From CALLPQ01 sp964421675 (GTDB lineage Bacteria > Pseudomonadota > Alphaproteobacteria > Caulobacterales > Parvularculaceae): a stretch of 64,000 nt of DNA. The position numbers and the translations under genes are program-made. Location: NCBI GenBank assembly GCA_964421675.1, contig CAYQXV010000005.1, positions 33,741 to 97,740 of the forward strand, written 5' to 3'. Under the pieces are notes generated by a model. The model saw only the letters and a list, made by a program, of their open reading frames with translations, was not told where the DNA came from and ran no database searches. Shown piece by piece: positions 36,621 to 45,412 of the stretch. The stretch's first letter is position 1, and each line of letters starts with the position of its first letter.

Positions 36621-37109
36621 TTACCCTAACAAGGTTTTTAAGGCTGCCAGAATGAAAGCGATTTCCATGATGACGGTCAAGGGTGCACGCACACCAAGAT
36701 ACCATTGCGGTGCGCCAGAGCCTGACCGGGTTTCGCGCAAATCATCCCATAACAGCACGGGCAGCGCCAAAACGATGATCAAAAACCGGATACGATTATC
36801 TTCGAGAAAAAATACCGGCATGGCGACCAGCATCGGCCAGATCCCGCCAAGCAGGTTCATATAGGTTGGCCCACCGGGCCGCATCACCGCTATGCCCCAT
36901 CGCACACCGCCAAAAAACGTTAAAAGCGCACCGCCATATAGTAGCAAAAATGTTTTGGCCTCTGCGCCGAAATCTTCCGGACGCAACCATAGAAAAATAG
37001 CCGCAATGATAGCCGGCAGTGATCCCGCATAGGTCAGCAGGGCCGCGGCTTGCGGCAAGCCAGTTTCAGATTGTCCTTGAGCGGATTGGGGGTGTTGATG
37101 AGCACTCAT
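36621..37109 (-). CDS. DUF3429 membrane protein, copy 2
   Basis: The 162-residue protein has four or five hydrophobic segments and the DUF3429 signatures LLTYAGSLPAIIAAIFLWL, LLLYGGALLTFFGGVRWG, and a C-terminal PQWYLGVRAPLTVIMEIAF. The last matches the KWYGDLRLRLTAWVVI region of the next gene. An upstream reading-frame extension is ignored because GAGGAGG lies five bases before ATG 37109. The paralogue follows 16 bases after its stop codon, so the two are surely co-transcribed. The function is unknown. Confidence 0.8.
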   Translation of the reverse strand: MSAHQHPQSAQGQSETGLPQAAALLTYAGSLPAIIAAIFLWLRPEDFGAEAKTFLLLYGGALLTFFGGVRWGIAVMRPGGPTYMNLLGGIWPMLVAMPVFFLEDNRIRFLIIVLALPVLLWDDLRETRSGSGAPQWYLGVRAPLTVIMEIAFILAALKTLLG

Positions 37110-37206
37110 TTGATCCTCCTCAAGCCCTTGGGCCATGATTGGCGCGGGCCATGCACAAGGCTGATTATCGCAATCGTGCAATGTGCAGGGTTAATATAGG
37201 GAGTGT

Positions 37207-38025
37207 TCAGCTTTTGCGAAAGGCTAGTGATACCGCCCAACCAGCAAAAAGTGAGATAAGAACACAAATTATGCCGTAGGCAAATGGATGCGAATAGGCC
37301 ATTTGATAAATAGCGCGTTCAATGCCTGCTTTGTTGACGGAAAGATCTGCGGTGTCGCGCCCGATTACTGTACCTTTTTCGATGGCAAAAACACTCACCT
37401 TATAGTCGCCAACTGGCGTTCTTGCCGGTAAATCAATGCGCATGGAGAATAACCCATTTTCGCCGTTCTTGATGGTACCGGTAAAGGTGCGAAATAAACC
37501 GGCAGAATATCCCGCTTCAATTGCAGCCTGACGAATTTCATCATCGCTGCCTTCATTGTTTTGCGCAATGTTTTGTGCAGCGCCATGCTCGTCTTCGGTT
37601 ATGAATTGCAATTTGAGATTTTTCGGATTGAGTGACTGGCCAAGATTGCTTGCAGGTTCAGCAACGAGGTCTATAGCTCGCGAGCTGAGCACAAAATAAA
37701 GACCGGGGACATTGCGCGCAATATTGGCCGAGCCTGGTGTATAAATAATGCCCTTGCGTTCAATCGGGCGGACATTAATCGTCCGCGGGGGGCCAATAAC
37801 CGTTGCGACAATATCAATATTTTCAATGCCGTGCGGTGGTTGGCCATTAACGACGCCGAAAAGGGTTACGCTGGCCCCGGAAAATCCGGCATCAACTTCA
37901 ATAATATCCTGCGTCAAGGCAACGGAAACTGGCGAGCCTTGCGACGGGGCAACAGGGTCGCTCTGCATAGCCCCTATTTGCGGGGCGTGAAGGAGAGCAA
38001 GCAGTATGGCCAATAAAATTTTCAT
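37207..38025 (-). CDS. TIGR02186-type membrane-anchored protein
   Basis: The 272-residue protein has a signal peptide (about 1-18), a periplasmic beta-rich part and one C-terminal transmembrane helix (YGIICVLISLFAGWAVSLAF) with a short basic tail. The opening ALTQDIIEVDAGFSGASVTLFGVV and the later GLYFVLSSRAID match the conserved family usually found next to TauE/SafE exporters in alphaproteobacteria. The family has no proven function, but its companion suggests a part in export or handling of sulfur compounds. The TauE gene is upstream, 14 bases away. The GTG at 38034 is an alternative start. Confidence 0.82.
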   Translation of the reverse strand: MKILLAILLALLHAPQIGAMQSDPVAPSQGSPVSVALTQDIIEVDAGFSGASVTLFGVVNGQPPHGIENIDIVATVIGPPRTINVRPIERKGIIYTPGSANIARNVPGLYFVLSSRAIDLVAEPASNLGQSLNPKNLKLQFITEDEHGAAQNIAQNNEGSDDEIRQAAIEAGYSAGLFRTFTGTIKNGENGLFSMRIDLPARTPVGDYKVSVFAIEKGTVIGRDTADLSVNKAGIERAIYQMAYSHPFAYGIICVLISLFAGWAVSLAFRKS

Positions 38026-38039
38026 GTCGCGCACCCCAT

Positions 38040-38951
38040 TTACAGGCCCTCAACAATGAAGGGAACTTGCGGCATGGTGATGAGATCAATGCCCAATCTC
38101 AAACATACGGCCAAAACAATCAGAGCAAGGAGCATGCGCAATTGCTCGGCTTTTAATCTTACGCTGGCGCGTGCCCCCAATTGTGCACCAACAACCCCGC
38201 CAATGAGCAGCAAGAGCGCCAGGATAATGTCGACGGTCTGGTTTGCTGTTGCATGTAAGACGGTGGTGATCGCGGTGACAAAGATGATCTGGAACAATGA
38301 GGTCCCGACCACCACACTGGTTGGCATTTTTAAAATATAAATCATGGCCGGTACCATGATGAACCCGCCGCCAACCCCCATGATCGCCGACATGATGCCG
38401 CCAATCATGCCCAAAAATATTGGCGGGATGGGGCTGATATAAAGTCCGGATCGGCGAAACCGTGTTGCAAAGGGAAGTGCTGCCATCCACGGGGCTGATC
38501 GTTTGCGCCGACCGGGCGGGCGCACACCGGGCGGGCGCCGCAATGTGTTGATACTTTCAATTAACATCAAGCTGCCAATGGCACCCAGAAAGGTCACATA
38601 GGCAAGCGAGATAAACATATCGATTTGGCCCAGCTCGCGCAGCCATCGAAAAATAACGACCCCGAAAAGGGCGCCAATACCCCCGCCAAGCACCAGATAG
38701 CCGCCCATGTGGAAGTCCACCGTCTTGCGCTTGAGATGGGCACTCACCCCTGAAACGGAGGAGGCAACGATCTGGCTGGCCTCTGTCCCAACCGCGATGG
38801 GGGCGGGGATGCCATAAAAGATCAAAAGCGGGGTCATTAAAAAGCCCCCGCCGACGCCAAACATGCCTGACAAAAACCCGACAGCCCCGCCCATGGCGAT
38901 GATCATGAACGGGTCGACCGGCATTTCTGCGATTGGCAAATAAATCTGCAT
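38040..38951 (-). CDS. Sulfite exporter TauE/SafE family membrane protein
   Basis: The 303-residue inner-membrane protein has eight or so hydrophobic segments in two repeats. Each repeat carries the TauE glycine motif: GFLSGMFGVGGGFLMTPLLIFYG near the N-terminus and GIMSAIMGVGGGFIMVPAMIYI after the middle loop. Members export sulfite, sulfonates or sulfoacetate. The following TIGR02186 gene is the usual partner. The middle loop (about residues 135-160) is rich in Arg and Pro. Confidence 0.9.
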   Translation of the reverse strand: MQIYLPIAEMPVDPFMIIAMGGAVGFLSGMFGVGGGFLMTPLLIFYGIPAPIAVGTEASQIVASSVSGVSAHLKRKTVDFHMGGYLVLGGGIGALFGVVIFRWLRELGQIDMFISLAYVTFLGAIGSLMLIESINTLRRPPGVRPPGRRKRSAPWMAALPFATRFRRSGLYISPIPPIFLGMIGGIMSAIMGVGGGFIMVPAMIYILKMPTSVVVGTSLFQIIFVTAITTVLHATANQTVDIILALLLLIGGVVGAQLGARASVRLKAEQLRMLLALIVLAVCLRLGIDLITMPQVPFIVEGL

Positions 38952-39061
38952 GGCTACTGGTTTAGGGTGAGTGCACGCCGGGGGGAAGGGGAGGCAGGGT
39001 CACAGTTGGCATCAGTTTGCCAGGGCCAGCCCGTAAACTCTATTGTTACCGTGTTGTTTGA

Positions 39062-39075
39062 CGTGTCCGGACACG
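39062..39075. promoter_or_regulatory. 14-base perfect palindrome upstream of the ribbon-helix-helix gene
   Basis: CGTGTCCGGACACG is its own reverse complement and lies 113 bases upstream of the RHH/EF-hand start codon and 110 bases upstream of the divergent TauE gene. A G+C-rich palindrome in a divergent promoter region suggests an operator for a dimeric regulator. The protein that binds is unknown; TetR-type regulators often use such sites. Confidence 0.45.
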
Positions 39076-39188
39076 ATTGTGCTGGCTGACGGGCATGGTT
39101 TTGATGTTAAAATTCAGCTGTTCATGGTGAGTTTTGCATGCCGGCTAACTCAAGATTGGCAAGTTAAGATTGGGGAGTATTCCTGTTT

Positions 39189-39866
39189 ATGACTGATAAA
39201 AAGAGTGAACGTCTGGAGATTAGGTTATCCCATGCCCGCAAGCAGGCCTTTATAAAGGCGTGCGACGAAAATGGGATCACCTCCAGCGAAGCAATACGTC
39301 TGTTCATTGACGCCTATATTGCCCAGTCGCGGTGGAAACGCATTAAAAACATTACCAAGGAGATGACCATGATCGTCAAACGCAATCCAGCCAAGACCGC
39401 AACAACGGCCCTTGCGAGCCTGATTTTCGGGCTCGTGGCTTTAACTGGGCCGTCTATCGCCGATGAAAAGGCATTCAAGAAGTATGACCAAGACGGCGAT
39501 GGGCGCATCACCCATGAGGAGCTTTCCAATACTCATAGTGGATCAGAAATATTGGTGCTTATGGATAGCGATGAAAGCGGGGATTTGACCTTGAACGAAT
39601 TTGCCAAAACCATTCGGGTTCATACAGTAAGTGATCGGATTGTGTCTGGCATCAATAGGCCCAGTAAGCGCGTGATTGAGGTGGTTGCCGCCGAATATGA
39701 TTTCAGTGAAGGTGATCTCAGTTATACGACTTCGGCATCCTCAGAATTTATTGCTCTTGATGCGAGCGATGAGGCCGTCCAGGATCTGGTCATGAAATTG
39801 AAGGCGGGCAATAAAAAGTTCATCAGCACCCAGGCACAAGCTTTCTTTGACAGCGCCCAACCTTGA
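39189..39866 (+). CDS. Ribbon-helix-helix plus EF-hand protein, with possible internal start
   Basis: The 225-residue reading frame joins parts that do not normally meet. Residues 6-45 look like a ribbon-helix-helix DNA-binding domain (RLEIRLSHARKQAFIKACDE and a helix ending AIRLFIDAYI). Residues 72-91 form a signal peptide or membrane helix ending PSIA. Two EF-hand loops follow, DQDGDGRITHEE (100-111) and DSDESGDLTLNE (126-137), and then a beta-rich tail. A strong ribosome binding site, AAGGAG, sits just before ATG 39369 (Met61), which would start a secreted EF-hand protein alone. Either a fusion, or two overlapping products, is possible. No known family name fits the whole. Confidence 0.6.
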   Translation: MTDKKSERLEIRLSHARKQAFIKACDENGITSSEAIRLFIDAYIAQSRWKRIKNITKEMTMIVKRNPAKTATTALASLIFGLVALTGPSIADEKAFKKYDQDGDGRITHEELSNTHSGSEILVLMDSDESGDLTLNEFAKTIRVHTVSDRIVSGINRPSKRVIEVVAAEYDFSEGDLSYTTSASSEFIALDASDEAVQDLVMKLKAGNKKFISTQAQAFFDSAQP

Positions 39867-39885
39867 TGACGATGAGTCTATCGCC

Positions 39886-42800
39886 TTAGCCTTCTGACAA
39901 ACCTTCATTGGCGCTTGGGTCGACGGGAAGCGTGCGCCAATTGGAGATATCTTCGTCAACACTGGCTTTTTGTTCAGCGCTAAGACGGTCGCCCATTTCA
40001 CCAGCTTTGTTACCGGCTTGGTTGTCGCCATTGAGCGCTGCAAGGGCATACCAATAATATCCCTTTGCGATATCTTGTAATCCTTGCGGCGCATTGCCGG
40101 GACCGGGATCAAAGATCGCGCCGAGATTATACATGGAATCAACAAAGCCGAGATTTGCTGCGCGCTCAAACCATTCAATGGCGGTCACAATATCCGGGCT
40201 GCCGCCTTCTCCTTCAGCGTAGAGATAGCCGAGGCGATGCATGGCGTAGACATTGCCGCCGGTTGCTGAGCGCTGGAACCAGGTGCGCGCCTGCGCTGGT
40301 CTTTGATCGGTCCATGTTCCGTTTTTATAAAATTCGCCCAGTTGAAACTGCGCCGGTGGATAGCCAAGGGAAGCGGCTTTGATAATGTCCTGCAGGGCTG
40401 CATCAGTAACGATGGTTGTATTTTCTGGATCGCCTGCATTGATCAGCGCCATTGCCTCAAGGAACAATTGACGCGGACGTACAGTATCTTGAAGGGCTGC
40501 GGGTGTTTCCAGCGCAGGAACGGCGGGCTGGGGTGCAGGGGTTACGCCTGCACCGGGCGCAAGGCGTTCAGAGGATTGCTGAGTAAGAGAAGGCGCCGGG
40601 GTTTCAACAGGGCCTGAGCCGCCAAAGAGAATCGGGCGGAGCACAAATGTCATCAAACACACAACCAGTAAGCCAAGGAGAATTAGGAGGGGAAGTGTTG
40701 GGCGTCTATTTTTGAAAAACAGATTTCCCTCATTCGCCGGTTCGTCAAACTGGGTTACCCGCGCTGTTGGGTCAGCCTTTTTTTTTTGTCGTTTGCGAGA
40801 GTCAGGGCGCGCTGCTGGAGCAGGTGCCTCTTCATCAAAATGAGCCGGCTCATCCGAATCATTTTTACGCCCCCGACCGGTTGGTATCAGGCCGCGCATG
40901 CGGGATAGAAAAGACGGGCTCTCTTCCTCAACCTCAAAAGTGGGTTGAGCTTTAGCAGCAAGCTCTTGTTTGGCGAGTAACGCTGCTTCGCGCTTTTTGC
41001 GTGCACGGGCGGCTAAAATTGCTTTTTGCTTGGGCGTCAAGCGCGCAATATCTATTTTGCCATCTGCTTTTCGCGGAAGTTTTCCTGGGGAGACGGCGTC
41101 TACACCTTGTGAAGAGGCCTCGCTTGAAGGGGCGTCAGCGTGCGGCTGGGTCGGCGCTGATTGCGCGCGTTGCACGGTTTTGTGCGGAACAGCGCTCGGC
41201 TGGGCTTGCTCAAAGCTACCCTCATTTTGACCATCAAAGGAGAAATCATCGTCAATTGCCTGGCGGCTCAGGCCGGCGCGTGGTTCTGCGATGGTTTCAT
41301 GGGGAGCGTCAAACGGGTCTTGCGGGGCCGGGGTTGTCGTTGCCTGGCTTGCTGGTGCCGGAGAAGGTGTTGGCGCTGAAGTTTCTGGAACATCGTTTAG
41401 TAATTGATTGATTTCAGCGGCGATGCGCCGAGCATCATCTGATTGGCGATCTTCTGCACCCAAATCAATTGCCGCATCATTTTCAGACGGGGCTGGCTGA
41501 GAATCAAGGCTCAAATCGGGACCGGTCTCAGTTTCTCCCACAGTTTGGATCTGAGTTTGGGCCGGGTCTTCAAAAGCTAAATCATCAAAGGCGCTCTCAA
41601 ACGAGCCCTCTACAGATACACCGTCATCTTCATCGTCTTCATAGAGCGATCCTGTTGCCGGACCGGTCGCAACTTTCTCTTCAACGTGCACTGATTGGCC
41701 GTGATCGGGTGTTTCGTTTTCTTCAAGCGTGTCATCAAATACGGATAGCGCGTCAAAGGCACCCTCATCATCAAGGTCGAGGACAGGCTCTGCCTCAGCC
41801 TGATGTGCGCTCGCAGGCTGATTTTCTTGCAGTTCAATCGTTGTTGCCTGCGAAGAGGTTAGGTCAATTTGCGGTTCGAAATCTTCGATAATCTGGTTGG
41901 TACCGACAATTTCCTCTGGACCATTACCATCCATCAGGCCAACGGTCGCCGCCATATGGCTGGTCCGCTTTACGGGTGCCTCTTCAGGCTCAACGTTCGC
42001 TTGTTCAGCGCTTGTTGATTCAACATTTGTTGGTTCCGCGGCTTCACGGGCGCGACTATTATTGGCCTGAGCGGCGACCAGCGCCCCGAGGTCAAGAATG
42101 GATTGCTCCAGTTTCTCTAACCGCGCGTCAGAACGCTCTTGCGCACTGGAAATTGCGTTGGTCATCTCCTGGCGCAGGGCCGCTTCATCAATTGAGGGGC
42201 CGGAGCCTTGTGATTGAGACCCTTGCGCTAGCTTGAGCTGCAGCGCGCTGACGGTTTCGGAAATTTTTCCAACTTCTTCAGAAGATCGCCGCTCCGCAGA
42301 ATCGATTTGGTCCGCAAGTTTACTGATTTGCGTTTCGACGGTGCGAAACTGATCGCCATTGCGTTTAATTTCGTCGCCAAGAACCCGCAATCTTTTGCCT
42401 GTTCTTTCCGCAAAATGGGGATCATCGCCCTCGCCGGTGGTTGCGGTGCTGCTTAGACCCGTCACATGGGCCTGAACACCAGTAAGACGCTCGGAAAATT
42501 CACGGATGGCGGTTTCATTGCTTTCCATGCGGGAGGCCGAATCACGCTGGGCCTGGTCGAACTGGGCTGCAACTTGGCCGACTGCGCGTTCAAGGGCTCT
42601 GAGCGCATCAATCCGGTGGGTATCGTTGGTTTTGTCTTCAAGGCGCGCGAGTCGGTCGGCAATATCGCCGCTATCGGCGACGCTGCCATCCCCGGATGGG
42701 CGGCGCTCTAGCCTTTGAATGCGCTCAACAATGCCGCCTAAATTGCGGCTGATATCTTTAATGCCTGATTCTGTCTGGTCTTCTTTGCGTTCGATCTTAT

Positions 42801-43008
42801 TGTTCAGGTGCTCGATTGCAGAGACGAGGTCTCGCAATTGCATGCCGTCCACGTCGCCGCTGGTCTGCAATTCACCCTTCCCAACTTCGCTGACAATATG
42901 GTTGAGCCATTCGCCAACGGTCATGCCTTCCTTGCGGGCGGCTTCTTTAGCGGTTTCGCGTGTGTCGCGGGCGATTCCCTTGACACTCCAGGGGGCATTG
43001 GATTTCAT
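39886..43008 (-). CDS. PodJ-like polar localisation protein with coiled coil and Sel1 repeats
   Basis: The 1040-residue protein starts with the short motif APWSVKGI and KEGMTVGEWLN found in PodJ-type alphaproteobacterial proteins. Residues up to about 300 are coiled-coil (MESNETAIREF, LRVLGDEIKRN and others). A long acidic, Pro/Gln-rich, probably disordered part follows, then a basic patch and a single transmembrane helix (PLLILLGLLVVCLMTFVL). The periplasmic end has several Sel1-like repeats (AQFQLGEFYKNGTW, AMHRLGYLYAEGEG, SMYNLGAIFDPG). Relatives organise cell poles and division. Starts at 43020 (ATG) and 43017 (GTG) are alternatives. Confidence 0.82.
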   Translation of the reverse strand: MKSNAPWSVKGIARDTRETAKEAARKEGMTVGEWLNHIVSEVGKGELQTSGDVDGMQLRDLVSAIEHLNNKIERKEDQTESGIKDISRNLGGIVERIQRLERRPSGDGSVADSGDIADRLARLEDKTNDTHRIDALRALERAVGQVAAQFDQAQRDSASRMESNETAIREFSERLTGVQAHVTGLSSTATTGEGDDPHFAERTGKRLRVLGDEIKRNGDQFRTVETQISKLADQIDSAERRSSEEVGKISETVSALQLKLAQGSQSQGSGPSIDEAALRQEMTNAISSAQERSDARLEKLEQSILDLGALVAAQANNSRAREAAEPTNVESTSAEQANVEPEEAPVKRTSHMAATVGLMDGNGPEEIVGTNQIIEDFEPQIDLTSSQATTIELQENQPASAHQAEAEPVLDLDDEGAFDALSVFDDTLEENETPDHGQSVHVEEKVATGPATGSLYEDDEDDGVSVEGSFESAFDDLAFEDPAQTQIQTVGETETGPDLSLDSQPAPSENDAAIDLGAEDRQSDDARRIAAEINQLLNDVPETSAPTPSPAPASQATTTPAPQDPFDAPHETIAEPRAGLSRQAIDDDFSFDGQNEGSFEQAQPSAVPHKTVQRAQSAPTQPHADAPSSEASSQGVDAVSPGKLPRKADGKIDIARLTPKQKAILAARARKKREAALLAKQELAAKAQPTFEVEEESPSFLSRMRGLIPTGRGRKNDSDEPAHFDEEAPAPAARPDSRKRQKKKADPTARVTQFDEPANEGNLFFKNRRPTLPLLILLGLLVVCLMTFVLRPILFGGSGPVETPAPSLTQQSSERLAPGAGVTPAPQPAVPALETPAALQDTVRPRQLFLEAMALINAGDPENTTIVTDAALQDIIKAASLGYPPAQFQLGEFYKNGTWTDQRPAQARTWFQRSATGGNVYAMHRLGYLYAEGEGGSPDIVTAIEWFERAANLGFVDSMYNLGAIFDPGPGNAPQGLQDIAKGYYWYALAALNGDNQAGNKAGEMGDRLSAEQKASVDEDISNWRTLPVDPSANEGLSEG

Positions 43009-43401
43009 GGCAGACACCATATTCCTTCACATGCGGAAATTTCTGCCCCCTTAAATCTTACGATCTGAACCGAGTTTTCGGGCGGTGAGCAAAAATTCTT
43101 TCAAAGATTGAAAAGGGTTAAGGTGCTTCGCAACTCGCGAAAAGCCCTTATGTCGCACTTTTTATCCACTGCCAGTATTGTGATTGATCACGGGCCAATC
43201 TGTCGAAATTTGGGTTTGCTGATCGCCAGGCGCGGCATATGATGCAAAACACAGTCTGTAACTGCTCTCAATACTAGAAGATTACGCGGTTGCAGCATAT
43301 AGAGAGTAACATTGTAATTCTCGTGTCGCCAAGGATCGCTGCGGCTGGCGCTTTAACCGACATGGTCGGTATTTTTCGATCAATGATAAGGAACGAAACC
43401 C
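43009..43401. other. Intergenic region between the PodJ-like gene and the acyl-CoA dehydrogenase gene
   Basis: These 393 bases are a divergent promoter region. A small hairpin (ACCGAC-ATG-GTCGGT, 43356-43370) followed by ATTTTTC lies 32 bases before the dehydrogenase start and looks like an intrinsic terminator or attenuator. I see no gene, repeat or RNA in the rest. Confidence 0.5.
43356..43376 (+). terminator. Terminator-like hairpin in the leader of the acyl-CoA dehydrogenase gene
   Basis: A 6-bp stem with a 3-base loop is followed by ATTTTT. It lies after 330 bases of gene-free DNA and right before a start codon, so it may act as an attenuator rather than end an upstream gene. No leader peptide or riboswitch was recognised. 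Confidence 0.35.
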
Positions 43402-45347
43402 ATGGCAACAACATACACCGCGCCTTTGCGTGATATGCAGTTTGTTTTGAACGAAGTGCTGGATATTTCTCGCTATTCCAACCTGCCCGGCTTTAATGAA
43501 GCCCCGGAAGATGTGGTTGAAGCGATCCTGGAGGAAGGGGCGAAACTGGCCAGTAATGTGCTGCACCCGATCAACCAATCCGGCGATCATGAGGGGTGTA
43601 CGCGCCATGATGATGGTTCTGTCACAACCCCTAAAGGGGTGAAGGAAGCCTATAAACAGTTCTCTGAAGGGGGCTGGCAGGGGCTTTCATTTGATACCGA
43701 ATATGGTGGTCAGGGGCTTCCCTATCTTCTTTCTGTTGCGGTCAATGAAATGGTTTCCGGCGCGAACATGGCCTTTGGGATGTATCCAGGTCTTGCCATG
43801 GGCGCGGCCAATACGATTCTTGTCCATGGTGATACGGATCAAAAGCAGACCTATTTGCCGAAAATGGTAACCGGCGAGTGGGGCGGGACTATGAACTTGA
43901 CCGAACCCCATTGTGGCACGGACCTCGGCATGTTGCGGACCAAGGCGGTGCCGCAAGGAGATGGATCTTACAAAATTTCCGGCACCAAGATTTTTATCTC
44001 CGCTGGTGAGCAGGATTTAACCGACAATATTATCCACCTTGTTTTGGCAAGAATTGAAGGTGCTCCCGAGGGCGTAAAGGGGATCTCTTTGTTCATCGTG
44101 CCAAAGGTTCATGTGAATGCCGATGGCTCGCTGGGTGATCGCAATGGCGTTTCATGCGGGTCAATCGAAGAGAAGATGGGCATTCATGCAAACTCAACCT
44201 GCGTGATGAATTATGATGATTCGACGGGCTATTTGCTTGGCGAGGAACATAAAGGCCTCAAGGCGATGTTCACCATGATGAATGAAGCGCGCCTTGGCGT
44301 TGCGCTACAGGGCATGGCGATTTCTGAAGTGGCATACCAAAATGGTGCAGATTATGCCCGCGACCGTATTCAGGGCCGTGCACTAACCGGCGCTGCTGAG
44401 CCGGACAAACAGGCCGACCCGATCATTGTGCACCCAGATGTGCGCCGTATGCTGATGGATCAAAAAGCATTTAATGAAGGTGCGCGTCATTGGATGTATG
44501 TTTCCGCACTTTATGCCGATCTCCAGCACAGATCTGGCGATGAGAAAGAGCGCGAACAGTGTGATGATTATCTGAGTTTGATGACGCCTATTTTGAAATC
44601 TTACCTCACGGAAAAGGGCTATGCGCATGCCACGAATGCCCAGCAGGTGTTAGGCGGTCATGGCTATATCAAAGAGTGGGGCATGGAGCAGTTTGTCCGT
44701 GATGCGCGTATTGCGATGATCTATGAAGGGGCGAACGGCGTTCAGGCGCTGGACCTTGTGGGCCGCAAGCTTATGAAAGATGGCGGGCGTGCATGGCAGG
44801 CTTACTTTAAGGAAATTGATGAATTTGTTGCCGATAATGGTGATGTTGAAGAGTTGAAGCCCTTCCTTGAAGGCTTGTCCGATTCAAAAGCAAAATTGCT
44901 CGAAGCAACCCAGTGGCTTGGTGCCAATGCGATGCAAAACTTCAATCATGCTGGTGCAGGGTCAATGGATTATCTAAATCTGTTTGCTCTGACTGCCCTT
45001 GCCTATAGCTGGGCGCAAATGGCAAAGGCAGCGATTGATAAACGCAGCGGTGATGATAGCGGTTTTTACGACAACAAATTGCTGACCGGTAAATATTTTG
45101 TCGAGCGCATGTTGCCCGATACGAGCGCGCATCTGGCGAAGATTAAAACTGGCGCTGATACCATGATGGCNNNNNNNNNNNNNNNNNNNNNNNNNNNNNN
45201 NNNNNNNNNNNNNNNNNNNNNNNNNNNNNNNNNNNNNNNNNNNNNNNNNNNNNNNNNNNNNNNNNNNNNNCCGATACGAGCGCGCATCTGGCGAAGATTA
45301 AAACTGGCGCTGATACCATGATGGCAATGCCAGCAGAGGCGTTTTAG
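43402..45347 (+). CDS. Acyl-CoA dehydrogenase, DmdC-like (interrupted by an artefactual gap)
   Basis: The FAD enzyme belongs to the large acyl-CoA dehydrogenase group that includes 3-methylmercaptopropionyl-CoA dehydrogenase (DmdC). Marks are MNLTEPHCGTDLGMLRTKA, the SGTKIFISAGEQD flavin loop, MTMMNEARLGVALQG, and GGHGYIKEWGMEQFVRDARI with MIYEGANGVQALDL, which holds the catalytic Glu. One hundred Ns interrupt the last 30 bases of coding. A 55-base sequence before the Ns recurs exactly after them. Joining the copies gives 596 residues ending MMAMPAEAF, the normal length for the group. The true substrate (MMPA-CoA or a long-chain acyl-CoA) is not decided. Confidence 0.88.
45116..45170 (+). repeat. 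55-base sequence, first copy, ending at the assembly gap
   Basis: This stretch at the left edge of the Ns is identical to 45271-45325 at the right edge. It is most simply an unmerged overlap of two contig ends, not a biological repeat. Confidence 0.9.
45171..45270. other. Assembly gap of 100 Ns, probably false
   Basis: A placeholder of 100 Ns lies between two identical 55-base ends. If the ends overlap, the gap has negative size and 155 bases should be removed, which restores the dehydrogenase frame. Confidence 0.9.
45271..45325 (+). repeat. 55-base sequence, second copy, starting at the assembly gap
   Basis: Identical to 45116-45170. Directly after it come GCA ATG CCA GCA GAG GCG TTT TAG in the dehydrogenase frame (allowing for the shared last bases), which gives the natural C-terminus. 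Confidence 0.9.
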
Positions 45348-45378
45348 GCGCGAAATGACGCCAAGATAATCACTACCA

Positions 45379-45412
45379 AACCCGCTGCTCACTATGAGCG
45401 GCGGGTTTTTTA
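45379..45412 (+). terminator. Rho-independent terminator after the acyl-CoA dehydrogenase gene
   Basis: A 13-bp stem with one G-T pair (AACCCGCTGCTCA with TGAGCGGCGGGTT) and a 3-base loop is followed by TTTTTAT. It lies 31 bases after the stop codon and touches the 3' end of the convergent typA gene. Confidence 0.88.

Noticed and set aside
45116..45325. Biological 55-base direct repeat, for example a target-site duplication
   Set aside because: Both copies abut a 100-N placeholder and merging them restores a gene end, so an assembly overlap is the simpler explanation.
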